From Bacillota bacterium (lineage in GTDB: Bacteria; Bacillota; Clostridia; Acetivibrionales; DTU013): a stretch of DNA of 10,874 nucleotides. The first letter of the stretch is position 1, and every line of letters starts with the position of its first letter. The notes under the pieces are model-generated. The model did not search any database. It saw only the letters and a program-made list of their open reading frames with translations, and was not told the DNA's origin. Location: the NCBI GenBank assembly GCA_023399355.1, contig JAEWQC010000237.1:1-10874 (forward strand). Direction: 5' to 3'. Below are positions 1 through 6,479 of the stretch, piece after piece. The position numbers and the translations under genes are program-made.

Positions 1-48
1 GCTTTGTTTCGATAGCCTTCTTACGATAGCTCGATTGTTATTCCTCAT
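1..48 (-). CDS. ABC transporter permease, FtsX type (5' end only)
   Basis: Only the first 16 codons are in the window, starting at ATG 48-46 and reading MRNNNRAIVRRLSKQS before the left edge. The start lies 4 bases after the stop of the ABC ATPase gene, with a purine-rich run before it, so the two are surely co-transcribed and probably translationally coupled. A basic, polar N-terminus of this kind directly after a MacB/LolD-type ATPase is typical of FtsX-like permeases, which would supply the membrane part of the transporter. That family call rests on position and this short N-terminus, because no membrane segment is visible yet. Confidence 0.6.
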   Translation of the reverse strand, partial: MRNNNRAIVRRLSKQS

Positions 49-52
49 ACCG

Positions 53-730
53 TCACCGCCCTTCCGTAGCGACGATCCTGCCGTCCTCAATCCGAATCAC
101 TCGATCAGCAAGCTGGGCGATCTGCTCATTATGGGTAATCATCATCATGGTTTGATGAAATTGAGTGGAAGTCATTTTCAGAATGCTTAAAACGTCCTGA
201 CTGGTTTTGCTGTCAAGATTACCGGTCGGCTCGTCTGCAAGCAGAATTGACGGTTTTGCAGCAAGCGCACGTGCAATCGCTACGCGCTGCTGCTGGCCGC
301 CGGAAAGCATATTGGGCAGATTATTGCGTTTCCCGCCAAGTCCCAGTGTGTCGATAATTTCATCGATAAAAGTACTGTCTATCGTATTGCCGTCCAATTC
401 AATGGGCAGCACGATATTTTCATAGACACTTAAAATGGGTACGAGATTGTAGTTCTGGAACACAAATCCCACATTACGTCTGCGAAATACGGTCAGTTGC
501 TCCTCCGACATTTTAGCAATTTCATGTCCGTCAACGATTACTTTCCCGGATGTCGGCTTGTCAAGGCCACCCAGCATGTGCAGCAGTGTACTTTTACCCG
601 AGCCGGACATCCCGACAACCGCCGCGAACTCCCCCGCTTCCACAGCTATATCAACGCCGTCAAGGGCACGGACTATATTCGGATCCTTTCCATAATATTT
701 TTTAAGTTCCTGCGTTAATAAAACAGGCAT
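53..730 (-). CDS. ABC transporter ATP-binding protein, MacB/LolD-like
   Basis: A 225-residue ATPase that powers a membrane ABC transporter from the cytoplasmic face. All nucleotide-binding motifs are present: Walker A GMSGSGKST at about 40-48, Q-loop glutamine 92, signature LSGGQQQR at 142-149, Walker B ILLADE at 162-167 and H-loop histidine 200. Length, the GNLD after Walker B and the overall pattern fit the MacB/LolD/BceA branch that pairs with FtsX-type permeases. It follows the histidine kinase after a 74-base gap and precedes a permease start by 4 bases. In Firmicutes such four-gene sets usually sense and expel antimicrobial peptides or other envelope-active compounds; the substrate here cannot be read from the sequence. 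AAAGGAG lies about 15 bases before the ATG, somewhat far, with GAGTGAG nearer. Confidence 0.93.
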   Translation of the reverse strand: MPVLLTQELKKYYGKDPNIVRALDGVDIAVEAGEFAAVVGMSGSGKSTLLHMLGGLDKPTSGKVIVDGHEIAKMSEEQLTVFRRRNVGFVFQNYNLVPILSVYENIVLPIELDGNTIDSTFIDEIIDTLGLGGKRNNLPNMLSGGQQQRVAIARALAAKPSILLADEPTGNLDSKTSQDVLSILKMTSTQFHQTMMMITHNEQIAQLADRVIRIEDGRIVATEGR

Positions 731-804
731 TTATTTACTCACTCTCCTTTCGCTTATCCTCTATCATAAGCACCAGTTCTTACAAGCTCCCAACAAAACA
801 GGAT

Positions 805-1734
805 TCATTTCTTACAGTTTTGCAAGAACAATGAAAAGGAAGTAAATTCAAAAGGCTTTGAATCCACCATAATATAACCGCCCTGCTTTTCCAGAATGAG
901 CATGGAAAGATACAATCCAAGCCCCGCCCCCTCACAGTCTTTTGTGTTCCGACCCCGGAAAAATCGTTTGAAGATCTGATTGAAATCGCTTTTATCAATA
1001 CCGATACCATGATCGGTAACAGTGATTTTCGTATAGAGAGAGAGCTGTTCGACAGATACCTCGATGACACCCTCGGCAATTGAATACTTGACTGCATTTT
1101 CAAGGATGTTGTTCAGTGCTTCCCTTGTCCACTTTCTGTCATGGTAAAGCGAAACATCCTCAAAAGAAGAAACTGTTATACTGATATTCTTCTTTGCGGC
1201 TGCAGCAACAACGCCGCTGATACTTTCAGAAATGGTTTGTCTGATACCTGTCTGAACAGGGGTCGGCTGGATAGCTCCTACTTCAAGCCGTGACATTTTG
1301 ATTAAGCTTTCCATCATCCACTTCAGTTTTTCTGTTCCTGACTTTATACGGATTACAAACTCCTGTCGTTCTCCTTCGGAAAGCCTGTCCTCAATTAACA
1401 AGTCCGAATACATTGAAATGCTGGATAAAGGTGTTTTCATCTGATGGGACATATCGGAAATGAAGCCTTGTATCGTTTCTTTTTCTTCCTTTGATTGCGC
1501 TATATCGGAAATACACATATCCACAATGCGATTGGCTTTGTGCGTAAGCTTCGATAACCGGTCATCTTCCAGGATCTCTGTCTGCAAGCTCTTATCTTTC
1601 GCCAGGATGCGTTCCAGAACCTTATCGATAGAATTGTAAGTGTTCATAACATATCGTCGGCAGAAAATAATTGTGATCATCATGAGAAGAAGCGTAATGC
1701 CCGCAATAGTATAAGGTAACCAGGTCAATTCCAT
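805..1734 (-). CDS. Sensor histidine kinase, one membrane segment
   Basis: The sensor partner of the response regulator. Counting from the possible GTG start at 1737 (310 residues), one hydrophobic segment spans about 7-26, then a short linker, the dimerisation/phosphoacceptor helix with H98 in ISDMSHQMKTPL, the N-box NNILENAVKYS at 209-219, the G1 box DHGIGI at 242-247 and the G2 box GAGLGL at 270-275. All catalytic motifs look intact. There is essentially no extracellular domain, so the kinase may sense inside the membrane or through its transporter, as in many transporter-linked kinases; this is inference. The start is uncertain: ATG 1734 overlaps the regulator stop by one base and GTG 1737 by four, and both sit very close to AAAGGAG. 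I chose ATG (309 residues). The kinase is clearly in the regulator's operon. Confidence 0.92.
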   Translation of the reverse strand: MELTWLPYTIAGITLLLMMITIIFCRRYVMNTYNSIDKVLERILAKDKSLQTEILEDDRLSKLTHKANRIVDMCISDIAQSKEEKETIQGFISDMSHQMKTPLSSISMYSDLLIEDRLSEGERQEFVIRIKSGTEKLKWMMESLIKMSRLEVGAIQPTPVQTGIRQTISESISGVVAAAAKKNISITVSSFEDVSLYHDRKWTREALNNILENAVKYSIAEGVIEVSVEQLSLYTKITVTDHGIGIDKSDFNQIFKRFFRGRNTKDCEGAGLGLYLSMLILEKQGGYIMVDSKPFEFTSFSLFLQNCKK

Positions 1735-2408
1735 CACTCCTTTACCCAGATATAGCCCATCCCATGAATCGTTTTGATGATTTCAGGGTTTTTAGGGTCA
1801 TATTCCACTTTGGCCCGCAGCCGGCTGATGTTAACGGACAGGGTATTTTCATCCACAAAGTTACCTTGTGCATCCCACAACGCAAGTATCTGTTCTTTTG
1901 TTAAAATCTGTCCCGCATTATTCATGAAGTAGCTGAGCAGCCGAAACTCCGTTGCGCTGATCGGGATTTCCTCATCCGCCCGGTAAAGCTTGCAAAGATT
2001 CGCATCAAGTCTGAATCCGCCTGCTTGAATGATATGATTATCATTTGCTTCCATTCGCCGGAATATGGCTTCAACGCGAGCGCGCAGAACCGAAAGCGAG
2101 AACGGCTTGGTGATGTAATCGTCTGCGCCGGACAGTAAGCCCTGTACCTCATCTGTTTCCAGGTCACAGGCTGTAAGCATGATGATAGGGACTTTTGAAT
2201 AGGTTCTGATTTCCTTACACAAGTCCAATCCATTCCCATCCGGCAGCCCTAAATCCATTAGGATAAGGTCCGTCTTCTGTTGCTCCAGAAGCCGTTTCCC
2301 TTCCTTGATACTGCCTGCTGATATGGTGTGGTAGCCATCTTTTTCAAAAGCAAATGCAATGCCTCGGCTTAAACTTTCATCATCTTCAAGCAACAAAATT
2401 GTTTTCAC
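1734..2408 (-). CDS. Response regulator, OmpR/PhoB family
   Basis: A 224-residue two-domain transcription factor. The N-terminal receiver domain (about 1-115) has the acidic pair at D9/D10, the phosphoacceptor D52 in LILMDLGLPDGNG, T79 and K101 in KPF. A winged-helix DNA-binding domain (about 125-222) contains the SVNISRLRAKVE recognition region and the conserved IKTIHGMGYIW end. The start is GTG with GGAGG six bases upstream. It is first in an operon with kinase, ABC ATPase and permease, so it most likely controls that transporter. Target sites are not known; see the TTCTTACA direct repeat noted before the ATPase gene. Confidence 0.94.
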   Translation of the reverse strand: MKTILLLEDDESLSRGIAFAFEKDGYHTISAGSIKEGKRLLEQQKTDLILMDLGLPDGNGLDLCKEIRTYSKVPIIMLTACDLETDEVQGLLSGADDYITKPFSLSVLRARVEAIFRRMEANDNHIIQAGGFRLDANLCKLYRADEEIPISATEFRLLSYFMNNAGQILTKEQILALWDAQGNFVDENTLSVNISRLRAKVEYDPKNPEIIKTIHGMGYIWVKE

Positions 2409-2639
2409 AGGGAACCTCCCTTTCTATTTTTAACGGTTTCAAATGTGGATCCTGTGGCTTCAGGGAATCTCCGGAAATTGCCAAAACACGGTTAAAACAA
2501 ACAGTAACCCCTACCCGATTTGCCGTACACAGGTGACTTGTCCCTATTGACATAATTGTTACATACACCGATTTGAAATTCCCCCGCTTTTCAGCCGCCT
2601 GCTGATAATTATATGCGCTTAAACATATAGATTCAAGCA

Positions 2640-2667
2640 TATGGATGCATGCTTATGGATGCATGCT
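2640..2667. repeat. 14-bp tandem repeat, two copies
   Basis: The unit TATGGATGCATGCT occurs twice head to tail (2640-2653 and 2654-2667) in the gap between the response regulator gene and the terminator of the frr unit. It contains the palindromes ATGCAT and GCATGC and is preceded by AAGCAT, so short alternative hairpins are possible. No function is evident. The rest of the gap (2409-2639) holds no convincing gene, and no good consensus promoter for the regulator operon was found by eye. Confidence 0.6.
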
Positions 2668-2693
2668 CAGGAGGATAGCAATATCATTGGTAT

Positions 2694-2737
2694 AGAGAAA
2701 GCACCTGCCGGATTAGTTCCCGGCAGGTGCTTTCTCT
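2694..2737 (-). terminator. Strong hairpin, terminator of the pyrH-frr unit
   Basis: An 18-bp perfect stem (2694-2711 with 2720-2737) closed by an 8-base loop. The GC-rich core CACCTGCCGG sits above an AAAG/CTTT base, so the U-rich run lies inside the stem rather than after it. It lies downstream of the small ORF that follows frr and upstream of the next operon on the same strand, so it probably stops minus-strand transcription. It would fold equally well on the plus strand. Confidence 0.8.
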
Positions 2738-2818
2738 AAAACTTTATAAATACGATTTGGTAGAGTATCAGATCCCTCGTCTCACGCTGATATAAAGCCA
2801 AAATCAGCCAGCCCCATT

Positions 2819-3022
2819 TTAAATATTTAAATTACAGACCAGTAATTCCATTGTACCATCAGCCCCTATAAACTGCCTGACAACTCTGGAATTGCCGTCA
2901 TAGGCCATGTCTCTTAGTCTGGGCGACGCTGTGAGCTTTACAGAAATGTTCACAATTCCCTTTTCTTTCAAAAGTTCCAGAGCCTGATCCAGTCTAAAAC
3001 CGGAAATATCCGTTATACCCAT
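2819..3022 (-). CDS. Small protein of unknown function, downstream of frr
   Basis: A 67-residue ORF, not assigned with confidence. It has a helix-like stretch (FRLDQALELLKEKGI), then alternating hydrophobic strands (VNISVKLTAS, SRVVRQFI, TMELLVCNLNI), which suggests a small alpha/beta fold loosely like a PASTA-type module. No signal peptide or membrane segment is seen. It is last in the frr unit, just before the strong hairpin at 2694-2737. The start is doubtful: ATG 3022 has no good ribosome binding site, whereas the frame stays open upstream to CTG 3058, which has GGAGG eight bases before it (that site overlaps the end of frr). Starting there would give 79 residues, beginning LLNAGWLLADNLMG. 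Position and amino acid pattern suggest a real gene. Confidence 0.6.
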   Translation of the reverse strand: MGITDISGFRLDQALELLKEKGIVNISVKLTASPRLRDMAYDGNSRVVRQFIGADGTMELLVCNLNI

Positions 3023-3060
3023 AAGATTGTCCGCCAGCAGCCATCCTGCATTGAGCAGAC

Positions 3061-3618
3061 TTAAACCTCCATTATTTCCTTATCCTTAAGTTCAATCATC
3101 CTGTCGACGTCTGCGATAAATCTGTCCGTCATCTTCTGAACATCCTCTTCCATATCTTTCAGATCGTCTTCAGTGATTTCGCTGTTCTTTTTCTGAACTT
3201 TGAAATGTTCAATCGCGTCTCTTCTGATCGAACGGATCACTACTTTTGAATCTTCACCGTATTTTTTCACGCCCTTTGTGAGCTCTTTTCTTCGTTCCTC
3301 TGTAAGAATAGGGAAAATCAGCCTGATGATCTTACCGTCATTATTGGGGTTGATGCCGATATCCGACTTCTGAATGGCTTTTTCGATTTCCTTCAGGATT
3401 TTGCTGTCCCAGGGCTGGATCACGATAACTCTTGCCTCGGGGACGGATATGCTGCCGAGTTGGTTTATGGGCGTAGGAACTCCGTAATAATCCACGGATA
3501 TCCTGTCCAATATGGACGGATTGGCCCTGCCAGCACGCAATCCCGACAATTCCTCCTTAAGAGCATGAATCGCCTTGTTCATTTTCTCCTCGATATCCTT
3601 GTAAGCTTCACTCGCCAT
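3061..3618 (-). CDS. frr: Ribosome recycling factor
   Basis: A 185-residue RRF, the usual family length. With EF-G it splits the 70S post-termination complex into subunits. Diagnostic stretches are ALKEELSGLRAGRANPSIL near the N-terminus, DYYGVPTPINQLGSISVPEARVIVIQPWD in the middle, INPNNDGKIIRL, PILTEERRKEL and the long C-terminal helix ending in ELKDKEIMEV. The ATG is preceded by GAGGAGG. It follows pyrH by 88 bases, and the pyrH-frr pairing is highly conserved across Firmicutes. No clear promoter or terminator is seen in that gap, so co-transcription with pyrH is likely. Confidence 0.97.
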   Translation of the reverse strand: MASEAYKDIEEKMNKAIHALKEELSGLRAGRANPSILDRISVDYYGVPTPINQLGSISVPEARVIVIQPWDSKILKEIEKAIQKSDIGINPNNDGKIIRLIFPILTEERRKELTKGVKKYGEDSKVVIRSIRRDAIEHFKVQKKNSEITEDDLKDMEEDVQKMTDRFIADVDRMIELKDKEIMEV

Positions 3619-3706
3619 ATTAAAACCTCCTCAATAATATTTGTCCTGGTCCTGGTTTGCAGCGTTTTTCACAAGCTGCTTTATACGATCATCATACTTT
3701 GGCAAC

Positions 3707-4411
3707 TTAGCTTATAATTGTGCCGATATTTTCGCCCATAACTGCCTTAATGATATTTTCCGGGTCATCAAGACCGAATACCATCACCGGAATACTGTTG
3801 TCCATACACAGCGAAAGTGCTGTGGAATCCATGACCCCAAGCCTCCTGTTGAGAGCATCTATATATGTAAGGCTCTCAAACCTGACAGCATTGGGATTAT
3901 TCATGGGATCACTATCATATACCGCGTCAACCTTTTTTGCCATCAGGATGATTTCAGCATCAATCTCGGCGGCACGAAGCGCAGCTGTTGTATCTGTAGA
4001 AAAATAGGGGTTTCCTGTCCCGCATGCAAATATCACTATTCTCTTCTTTTCCAGATGCCTGATTGCCTTCCGCCTGATATACGGCTCAGCAATCTGTCTC
4101 ATTTCGATAGCTGTTTGCACCCTCGTCGGAATGTTTCTTGTTTCAAGTGCATCCTGTAATGCCAGCGAATTGATAACGGTAGCCAACATCCCCATATGGT
4201 CTGCAGTTGTGCGGTCCATGCCCTTTCCGCTTCTGCCCCTCCAAAAATTGCCCCCGCCTACAACAATGGAGATCTCGACTCCCAGCTTATAAGCCTCCGC
4301 GATCCTGTCGGAAATAGCACCGAGCGTATCCTTTTCAATACCGGTTTTCTGATCCCCGGCAAGTGCCTCACCACTCAGTTTGAGCAATATTCGTTTGTAT
4401 TTTGGCGTCAT
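3707..4411 (-). CDS. pyrH: UMP kinase
   Basis: An amino-acid-kinase-fold enzyme that phosphorylates UMP to UDP with ATP in pyrimidine nucleotide synthesis; the bacterial form is a hexamer regulated by GTP and UTP. Visible motifs are the N-terminal KLSGEALAG, the phosphate-binding GGGNFWRG, the MGMLATVINSLALQDAL helix, GTGNPYFSTDTTAALRA and KVDAVYDSDP. I chose ATG 4411 (234 residues, beginning MTPKYKRILLKLSGEAL) because it matches the usual family N-terminus. An upstream in-frame GTG at 4429 would add six residues but has almost no spacing from any Shine-Dalgarno-like sequence. It lies after the tsf terminator, so it needs read-through or its own promoter, which I could not identify. Confidence 0.96.
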   Translation of the reverse strand: MTPKYKRILLKLSGEALAGDQKTGIEKDTLGAISDRIAEAYKLGVEISIVVGGGNFWRGRSGKGMDRTTADHMGMLATVINSLALQDALETRNIPTRVQTAIEMRQIAEPYIRRKAIRHLEKKRIVIFACGTGNPYFSTDTTAALRAAEIDAEIILMAKKVDAVYDSDPMNNPNAVRFESLTYIDALNRRLGVMDSTALSLCMDNSIPVMVFGLDDPENIIKAVMGENIGTIIS

Positions 4412-4485
4412 GTTGGTCTTAACCCCCACTCTTTAATTATTGTTCTACATTAAACTTAAAATTCCTGCTATTTTTATTTTATTTC

Positions 4486-4520
4486 AAAAAAAAGGGAACA
4501 TACTTTTTATATGCCCCCTT
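4486..4520 (-). terminator. Intrinsic terminator after tsf
   Basis: On the minus strand an 11-bp stem (4510-4520 with 4492-4502, two G-U pairs) has a 7-base loop and is followed directly by eight Ts. It starts about 10 bases after the tsf stop, so it ends the rpsB-tsf unit and separates it from pyrH-frr. Confidence 0.88.
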
Positions 4521-4529
4521 CCGCTTTTT

Positions 4530-5177
4530 TTAGCCGCCGATTTGTTTCGCCACTTCCTCAGCAAAGTTTTCTTCCTTCTTCGCCAGGCCTTCGCCTCTTT
4601 CAAATCTTGCAAATCTTCTTACACTGATATTTTCTCCAATGGCTGCAATCTTTTCGGTAACAAGCTGCTGGATCGTCTTATCGGTATCCTTGATCCATGG
4701 CTGTTCAAGAAGGCATATGTCCTTATAGAATTTTTCAATCCTGCCTTCAACCATCTTTTCAATAATCTTTTCAGGTTTACCTTCGTTTCTGGCCTGAGCT
4801 CTGAGAATGTTCATTTCTTTTTCAAGGATGTCGGTCGGAACTTCTTCCTTCCTGACATATTCAGGCTTTGCAGCGGCTATCTGCATGGCAATATCCTTGA
4901 CAAGCTGCTTGAACTCTTCATTCGCCGCAGCAAAGTCCGTCTCTATATTGACTTCCACCAGAACACCAATTCTGCCGTTTCCATGTATGTATGATTCAAC
5001 AAGGCCTTCTGCTGCTATTCTTCCGGCTTTCTTTGCCGCAGCTGCAAGTCCTTTTTCCCTCAAATATTCAATTGCCTTTTCCACGTTGCCATCCGTTTCA
5101 GTTAGCGCCTTTTTACAGTCCATCATCCCTGATCCGGTTCTTTCACGAAGTTGTTTAACCATTTCAGCAGTAATCAT
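4530..5177 (-). CDS. tsf: Translation elongation factor Ts
   Basis: The guanine-nucleotide exchange factor for EF-Tu, which releases GDP so that EF-Tu can reload GTP. The N-terminal UBA-like domain (about 1-50) carries VKQLRERTGSGMMDCKKAL and the glycine/alanine-rich turn after it. The hallmark ETDFAAANEEFKQL follows at about 77-90, then the core ending in CLLEQPWIKD and the NISVRRFARFERGEG C-terminal strand. At 215 residues it is the short clostridial/Thermus-like form, not the about 283-residue E. coli form. The start is set at ATG 5177 because GGAGGA lies just upstream; a longer TTG start would place that ribosome binding site inside the coding region. It is downstream of rpsB, with an internal terminator between them. 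Confidence 0.97.
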   Translation of the reverse strand: MITAEMVKQLRERTGSGMMDCKKALTETDGNVEKAIEYLREKGLAAAAKKAGRIAAEGLVESYIHGNGRIGVLVEVNIETDFAAANEEFKQLVKDIAMQIAAAKPEYVRKEEVPTDILEKEMNILRAQARNEGKPEKIIEKMVEGRIEKFYKDICLLEQPWIKDTDKTIQQLVTEKIAAIGENISVRRFARFERGEGLAKKEENFAEEVAKQIGG

Positions 5178-5262
5178 CCAAATTCCTCCAAACAATTATA
5201 ATCATATTATTAGCCAATTTCCTTGGCCTTTATTCCTAAAATACAAAGCAGTTGCAGTCTTT

Positions 5263-5293
5263 AAAAAAGCCCGGTCCGGATTGCGAACCGGGC
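5263..5293 (-). terminator. Intrinsic terminator between rpsB and tsf
   Basis: A perfect 7-bp GC-rich stem GCCCGGT/ACCGGGC with an 11-base loop, followed by six Ts on the minus strand. It begins 10 bases after the rpsB stop. Since no convincing separate tsf promoter was found in 5178-5262, it probably acts as a partial terminator that lowers tsf expression relative to rpsB. Confidence 0.85.
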
Positions 5294-5302
5294 AATCGTT
5301 TG

Positions 5303-6064
5303 TTAAGCTTCTACTGCTGCTTCTGTTGTGTCATCCTCATTGATCTTTTCTTCAGCTTCAGCATTCGTTGTTGAAAGCTGTTCGCCCTGGCGCCCTTCGA
5401 TAATGGCATCTGCCATCTTGGCTGCAATGAGCTTGACAGCTCTGATTGCATCATCATTTCCCGGAATGACATAATCCACTTCATCGGGATCGCAGTTTGT
5501 ATCAACAATAGCTACTACAGGAATGCCAAGCTTTCTTGCTTCAAGTATGGCAATTCTTTCTTTCCTTGGGTCAACGATAAACATGGCTCCTGGAATCTTC
5601 TTCATGTTCTTGATGCCGCCAAGGTATTTTTCAAGCTTCTCCATCTCGCCTTTGAGCTTGATGACTTCCTTTTTGGGCAGCACATCAAATAAACCGTTCG
5701 CTTCCATGGTGTTCAGCTGGTGCAGCCTGTCTATTCTCTTACGGATGGTTTTAAAGTTTGTGAGCATACCGCCGAGCCATCTTGCATTAACAAAATACTG
5801 GCTGCTTCTCTCTGCTTCTTCCTTAATTGAATCCTGTGCCTGCTTCTTGGTTCCTACGAAAAGGACGTCATCGCCGTTCATAGCGACTTCTCTGATGAAG
5901 TAATAAGCTTCTTCAACTTTCTTGACGGTCTTCTGCAGGTCGATGATGTAGATGCCGTTTCTCTCCGTAAAGATGTATTCGGCCATTTTTGGATTCCATC
6001 TTCTGGTCTGATGACCGAAATGGACGCCTGCTTCCAGCAGTTGTTTCATTGAAATAACTGACAT
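5303..6064 (-). CDS. rpsB: 30S ribosomal protein S2
   Basis: A 253-residue small-subunit protein on the back of the 30S head-body junction. Family landmarks are clear: MKQLLEAGVHFGHQTRRWNPKM at the N-terminus, IFTERNGIYIIDLQKTVKKVEEAY, VGTKKQAQDSI, NARWLGGMLTNFKTIRKRI, PGAMFIVDPRKERIAILEARKLGIPVVAIVDTNCDP and the IPGNDDAIRAVKLI end. An acidic tail rich in E, D and A follows residue 230 or so, common in clostridial S2. The ATG has AAGGAGG upstream. It is first in the rpsB-tsf unit, behind a sigma-A promoter with a leader of about 100 bases. Confidence 0.98.
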   Translation of the reverse strand: MSVISMKQLLEAGVHFGHQTRRWNPKMAEYIFTERNGIYIIDLQKTVKKVEEAYYFIREVAMNGDDVLFVGTKKQAQDSIKEEAERSSQYFVNARWLGGMLTNFKTIRKRIDRLHQLNTMEANGLFDVLPKKEVIKLKGEMEKLEKYLGGIKNMKKIPGAMFIVDPRKERIAILEARKLGIPVVAIVDTNCDPDEVDYVIPGNDDAIRAVKLIAAKMADAIIEGRQGEQLSTTNAEAEEKINEDDTTEAAVEA

Positions 6065-6169
6065 ATTATATGTCCTCCTTAAGTTAACACCACCACAGCT
6101 TTCATCCAGCCGGACAACCCTTTGGGCACTAAACCGACAGTCGAGCGTGTGCGTATTTTTTCGTTATGT

Positions 6170-6198
6170 AGTATAACACACAGGAAATAAATTATCAA
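6170..6198 (-). promoter_or_regulatory. Sigma-A promoter of rpsB
   Basis: On the minus strand, TTGATA (6198-6193) and TATACT (6175-6170) are separated by exactly 17 bases. Transcription would start near 6163, leaving an untranslated leader of about 100 bases before the rpsB ATG. That is long enough for autogenous control by S2, but I could not draw a convincing conserved fold; only CCCAAAGGG forms an obvious short hairpin. Confidence 0.75.
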
Positions 6199-6201
6199 TT
6201 A

Positions 6202-6268
6202 AAAAATTTATATTTATGTACATTAAAAATTTATATTTATGTACATTAAGAAATTTATATTTATGTAC
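6202..6268. repeat. 23-bp AT-rich tandem repeat, about three copies
   Basis: Two perfect 23-base copies (6202-6224 and 6225-6247) and a third slightly altered partial copy (6248-6268). Each carries TTTATATTTATGTAC, and the first two contain the palindrome ATGTACAT. The array ends four bases from the rpsB -35 element, so it sits where an UP element or an upstream activator would bind. Confidence 0.85.
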
Positions 6269-6300
6269 GGAAGAATCGATAGGCTTTGGCTTTGATTCAA

Positions 6301-6334
6301 GAGTGGCTTTGTTCCCTGAGTGGCTTCGATCCCT
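6301..6334. repeat. 17-bp tandem repeat, two imperfect copies
   Basis: GAGTGGCTTTGTTCCCT (6301-6317) is followed directly by GAGTGGCTTCGATCCCT (6318-6334), two mismatches apart. A related GGCTTTGGCTTTGATTC run lies just before it at about 6281-6297. Function unknown; it lies between the rpsB and sigK promoters. Confidence 0.6.
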
Positions 6335-6416
6335 GATCAGCCTTTATATTTTTTAAGTGAAACGATTGTTAAGTCTATTGTATGTGCAGAAAAAAATAAA
6401 AAATATTCTTGTACAG

Positions 6417-6444
6417 GCAATTTCAGAATTCCCTGTCATATACT
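6417..6444 (+). promoter_or_regulatory. Candidate sigma-E promoter of sigK
   Basis: CATATACT (6437-6444) fits the sigma-E -10 pattern CATAYANT, and GCAATTT (6417-6423) is a 5/7 match to the sigma-E -35, at a 13-base spacing. The predicted start is about 30 bases before the sigK start codon. In Bacillus subtilis sigK is transcribed by sigma-E with SpoIIID; CTTGTAC at 6408-6414 is one base off the SpoIIID-type CTTGTCC. The assignment rests on motif match and on the gene it precedes. Confidence 0.45.
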
Positions 6445-6479
6445 TATAAGGTGACCAATTTTTCAGGGGGTGCCTTATT

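Noticed and set aside
2505..2570. CAGGTGACTTGTCCC-like string that recalls repeats left by REP-associated or other small transposons
   Set aside because: Only one copy is in the window and no inverted partner or transposase is visible.
2386..2640. Open frame of 84 codons upstream of and overlapping the response regulator start
   Set aside because: No ribosome binding site, no coding-like pattern, and it overlaps the regulator's start and leader; best read as chance.
3460..4159. Plus-strand open frames opposite frr and pyrH
   Set aside because: Antisense shadows of well-identified genes.
6202..6334. Possible CRISPR array in the repeat-rich region
   Set aside because: Repeats are contiguous without spacers, AT-rich and of two unrelated units; no cas genes.
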